Assembly (NCBI GenBank): GCA_030679615.1
Contig: JAUXSJ010000219.1
Coordinates: forward strand, 1-8,790
Reading direction: 5' to 3'
Source: Parachlamydiaceae bacterium
GTDB lineage: Bacteria; Chlamydiota; Chlamydiia; Chlamydiales; Parachlamydiaceae
Length of the DNA: 8,790 nucleotides
The translations under genes were made by a program, and so were the position numbers. Under the pieces are notes generated by a model that had not been told where the DNA came from, ran no database searches, and was given only the letters and a program-made list of their open reading frames with translations. How positions within the stretch are numbered: position 1 is the first letter of the stretch; the number at the start of each line of letters is the position of its first letter. This document shows positions 6,310-8,790 of this stretch, piece after piece.

Positions 6310-6387
6310 GACTTTAGGTTTTTTTATTCAATAGCCATGAATTCATCCTACCTTTTGGAGTGCGAAGGCCCTGCCTTCGCTTTTTTT
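6310..6387 (+). repeat. Dispersed terminator-bearing repeat, copy 2
   Basis: This copy is inverted relative to copy 1 (255-348) and copy 3 (6458-6559). It keeps the GACTTTAGG block (6310-6318), the 21-nt block at 6320-6340 that is identical in reverse complement to 313-333, and the hairpin. It stops at the T run and lacks the TCCGAACCAT block that copies 1 and 3 have beyond it. Positions 6353-6386 are the perfect reverse complement of 6471-6504 over 34 bp. Confidence 0.8.
6362..6387 (+). terminator. Rightward intrinsic terminator in repeat copy 2
   Basis: GCGAAGGC (6362-6369) and GCCTTCGC (6373-6380) form an 8-bp stem with a 3-nt loop, followed immediately by seven Ts (6381-6387). It is a textbook intrinsic terminator for rightward transcription, yet no gene ends here. 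It lies upstream of sucA and would block rightward transcripts started to its left. Confidence 0.75.
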
Positions 6388-6457
6388 CAAGAGAGAATAA
6401 TGATGAGGCGGTGTCATTGCAACTCAATCAATTCAATCTATAAAAGTGCATATGTAC

Positions 6458-6559
6458 ATATCCGAACCATAAAAAAGCGAAGGCAGGGCCTTCGCACTCC
6501 AAAAAATTTTCTGAGGGCTTTACGATATAGATAAAATAACATAAACCTAAAATCGAGTC
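6458..6559 (-). repeat. Dispersed terminator-bearing repeat, copy 3
   Basis: This copy has the same orientation as copy 1. Positions 6458-6484 are identical to 255-281, and the hairpin is followed by CACTCCA as in the complement of copy 2. The middle block found in copies 1 and 2 is replaced by unrelated AT-rich sequence (about 6505-6540). The CCTAAAATCGAGTC end block returns at 6546-6559. It is thus a diverged or internally rearranged member. Confidence 0.75.
6471..6495 (-). terminator. Leftward intrinsic terminator in repeat copy 3
   Basis: On the minus strand, an 8-bp stem (6488-6495 with 6477-6484, 3-nt loop) is followed by six Ts (6476 to 6471). It points toward hemB and faces the copy 2 terminator. 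No gene ends here, so its likely effect is to stop leftward transcripts coming from the sucA side. Confidence 0.75.
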
Positions 6560-6696
6560 AGCAATCTTACTGGTATAAAAAATCACACAATGGCGTTTAT
6601 CTTAAATCGAATGCAACTTTAGCTTTAAAAATATTTGTTTGTTGGTTAAATCTAAGGCAAGTCAAATATTTAAAGTGAGCGACGAAAGGCTAAAAA

Positions 6697-8790
6697 ATGC
6701 AAAAAGAACATACTCCTGAAGAATTCGTCTCTAGTTTAAATTATCTTGAAGAAATACAAAAAGATCATTTAAATCACCAACTAACTTTGGATCCTACTTG
6801 GAATTCTTTTTTTCGTGATCTTGAAGCTTTTTCTTCTGAATCTTTGACACCCTCAAAAAATTTAACGTTTTCAGGATCAGAGAAAATTGAAAAATTAATA
6901 CATGCTTATCGACGCTATGGTCATCAATCGGCTTTAATTAATCCCTTAGATGCCAATATTCCTCCTGATTTCGCTTTAACATTTTGCAAAGAGTCAGGTG
7001 TTAATGTGGTCGATTCTGGCGAAAAATTTCCTTCCACAGGTCTTTTCAATAAATCAGAAGGGACATTTAACGATTTTGTCGAAGCATTAAAAATTATTTA
7101 TTGTAGAACGATTGGATTCGAGTTTGATCATATTGATGATGTAAAGCTTAAGTCTTGGATTCAACAACAAATAGAGTCTGGTTTTTTTCTAAAGTCATTG
7201 GAAAAAAAAGATAAATTGAAAATATTGCATGATTTAACCAAAGCAGAATTTCTTGAATCTTTTTTACACACTAAACATGTGGGTAAAAAGCGGTTTTCTT
7301 TAGAAGGAGCCGAATCATTAATTCCAATGTTAACTTCTTTTGTTTCAGAGGCAGCTCTTAAAGGAGTTGAGGAAATATTAATTGGAATGGCTCATCGTGG
7401 TCGATTAAATGTGTTGGCTAATGTTTTAAATAAATCCATTCAAGGAATTTTCAAAGATTTTAATGAAGAATATGATCCTTTGCCAGAAGAAAAAATGGGG
7501 GATATTCGTTACCATAAAGGACATTTAAATGAATCAATAGTGACTGAGCAAGGGAAAAAAATCCGACTATTTATGTCTCCTAATCCCAGTCATCTTGAAT
7601 CTGTTGATCCTGTTATTGAAGGTCAAACAAAAGCAAAACAAGTGTTAAAAGGGAATGTATCTTCTCAAGATCAATTTATACCCATTTTACTGCATGGTGA
7701 TGCCGCTATTGCTGGGCAAGGAGTGGTATATGAAACACTGCAAATGGGAAAGCTGCATGGTTATCAAACTGGTGGGACACTTCATTTGGTGATTAATAAT
7801 CAGATTGGATTTACCACTTTGCCTAAACAAGCACGATCCACACGCTATTGCACCGATATTGCAAAGTCATTTGGTTGTCCTATTTTTCATGTGAATGCTG
7901 AAGATCCAGAAGCATGTATGAAGGTAATGTTATTCGCATTTGAAATTCGACAACGATTCCATTGTGACGTGTTTATCGATTTAAATTGTTACAGAAAGTA
8001 TGGCCATAATGAAGGGGATGAGCCTGTTTTTACTCAGCCCTCAGACTATAAAACGATTCGTCAAAAGCAATCTATTCGTCAACTTTATCGAAATAATTTA
8101 ATAGAAAATAAAATTATTTCAGAAAATGAAGCCGAATCAATTGAGGAGACCATAAAATCAGATTATCAAAATGTTTTTGTGTCCATGCAAGATGAAGGAA
8201 AGACTGAGCAAAAATTATCGAAAGATATTTCTTTGACTAAAACATTGGACACAGGTGTCAAAGGATCTCGTTTAAAAGAAATTGCAGAAAAATTTAGCAC
8301 TATTCCTTCTGAATTTCATCTTCATCCAAAAGTTCAACAACTAGTTTCAGATCGAAAAAAGGCTGTTCTCGAAGATAAAGAAATAGATTGGGGACTTTCT
8401 GAGTTTCTAGCTTATGGAACCCTAGTGAGTGAAGGAATTCCTGTGAGAATATCAGGTCAGGATTGTGGTCGAGGAACTTTTAGCCATCGACATGCTCTTT
8501 GGGTGGATCAAGAGAATGGAAAAGAATATTTTCCTCTTTCGCATTTAGATGAAAAGCAAGGTCGATTTGAAGTTTTTAATTCTCATTTATCTGAAATGGG
8601 TGTTTTAGGTTTTGAATATGGGTATAGCACAGTGCTTATCAATGGATTAACCATATGGGAAGCTCAGTTTGGGGATTTTGTCAATTCAGCTCAAGTCATC
8701 ATCGACCAATACATTGCAAGTGGAGAACAGAAATGGGATCAAGCATCATCGTTGGTTCTTTTTTTACCACATGGATTTGAAGGTCAGGGT
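6697..8790 (+). CDS. sucA: 2-oxoglutarate dehydrogenase E1 component (3'-truncated by window)
   Basis: This is the thiamine-diphosphate-dependent decarboxylase of the 2-oxoglutarate dehydrogenase complex, converting 2-oxoglutarate to a succinyl group passed to the SucB lipoyl domain in the TCA cycle. The frame is open for 698 codons to the window edge, roughly three quarters of a typical 900-plus-residue E1o. The N-terminus has the NYLEEIQKDHLNHQLTLDPTW-type segment with SFF typical of SucA. RFSLEGAESLIPM and MAHRGRLNVL (His233) follow. The ThDP-Mg fold shows HGDAAIAGQG (333-342) and NNQIGFTT (367-374). RKYGHNEGDEP and SGQDCGRGTFSHRHA (about 586-600) open the second transketolase-like domain. 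The ATG at 6697 is preceded by GAAAGG (6684-6689) at good spacing, and an in-frame TAA at 6691 rules out a longer start. sucB often follows sucA but is outside the window. Confidence 0.97.
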   Translation, partial: MQKEHTPEEFVSSLNYLEEIQKDHLNHQLTLDPTWNSFFRDLEAFSSESLTPSKNLTFSGSEKIEKLIHAYRRYGHQSALINPLDANIPPDFALTFCKESGVNVVDSGEKFPSTGLFNKSEGTFNDFVEALKIIYCRTIGFEFDHIDDVKLKSWIQQQIESGFFLKSLEKKDKLKILHDLTKAEFLESFLHTKHVGKKRFSLEGAESLIPMLTSFVSEAALKGVEEILIGMAHRGRLNVLANVLNKSIQGIFKDFNEEYDPLPEEKMGDIRYHKGHLNESIVTEQGKKIRLFMSPNPSHLESVDPVIEGQTKAKQVLKGNVSSQDQFIPILLHGDAAIAGQGVVYETLQMGKLHGYQTGGTLHLVINNQIGFTTLPKQARSTRYCTDIAKSFGCPIFHVNAEDPEACMKVMLFAFEIRQRFHCDVFIDLNCYRKYGHNEGDEPVFTQPSDYKTIRQKQSIRQLYRNNLIENKIISENEAESIEETIKSDYQNVFVSMQDEGKTEQKLSKDISLTKTLDTGVKGSRLKEIAEKFSTIPSEFHLHPKVQQLVSDRKKAVLEDKEIDWGLSEFLAYGTLVSEGIPVRISGQDCGRGTFSHRHALWVDQENGKEYFPLSHLDEKQGRFEVFNSHLSEMGVLGFEYGYSTVLINGLTIWEAQFGDFVNSAQVIIDQYIASGEQKWDQASSLVLFLPHGFEGQG

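Larger units (their letters stand above)
6024..6696. other. Long divergent intergenic region between hemB and sucA
   Basis: No credible gene is present; an open frame of 65 codons at 6337-6534 runs through the repeat hairpins and is rejected. From left to right the region holds the hemB promoter (6061-6089), a GC-rich double hairpin (6191-6232), two inverted copies of the terminator-bearing repeat (6310-6387 and 6458-6559), and the sucA leader. The sucA promoter must lie right of 6387 if the rightward terminator is efficient. Weak extended -10 candidates are TGG-TATAAA (6571-6579) and TGG-TTAAAT (6643-6651). Confidence 0.7.

Noticed and set aside
6337..6534. Open frame of 65 codons on the plus strand between hemB and sucA
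   Set aside because: It runs through two repeat hairpins and their terminators, has no plausible ribosome binding site, and its low-complexity product resembles nothing I know.

Overview
The window looks like a piece of an AT-rich genome from the Chlamydiae, most likely an amoeba-associated (Parachlamydia/Protochlamydia-like) lineage. This is inferred from the ClpC N-terminus, which closely matches chlamydial ClpC as I remember it, from the gene set, and from a protein with a two-lobed hydrophobic hairpin like chlamydial Inc proteins. No database search was possible, so the placement is provisional.

Layout. Positions 1-390 hold no gene but contain a long imperfect palindrome (122-242) and a repeat unit (255-348) whose hairpin is the apparent terminator of clpC. 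clpC (391-2940, minus) encodes a complete Hsp100 unfoldase. A 236-bp divergent promoter region (2941-3176) separates it from an unrecognised, Inc-like gene (3177-4145, plus). That gene converges on an NlpC/P60 peptidoglycan endopeptidase gene (4153-5025, minus), leaving 7 bp between the stop codons. hemB (5049-6023, minus) lies 23 bp upstream of the endopeptidase gene, and the two probably form an operon driven by a good sigma70-like promoter at 6061-6089. A 673-bp divergent region (6024-6696) carries a GC-rich double hairpin and two more copies of the repeat in opposite orientation. sucA (6697 to the window end, plus) is open and truncated by the right edge.

Functionally the genes are mostly housekeeping: protein quality control (ClpC), tetrapyrrole synthesis (HemB), peptidoglycan turnover (NlpC/P60) and the TCA cycle (SucA). 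The Inc-like protein is the only gene that looks lineage-specific. The most unusual material is intergenic. A repeat family present in three copies carries a near-identical intrinsic terminator. Two copies form a perfect 34-bp inverted repeat, with their terminators pointing at each other between the divergent hemB and sucA genes. I saw no tRNA, rRNA, CRISPR array, transposase or integrase.
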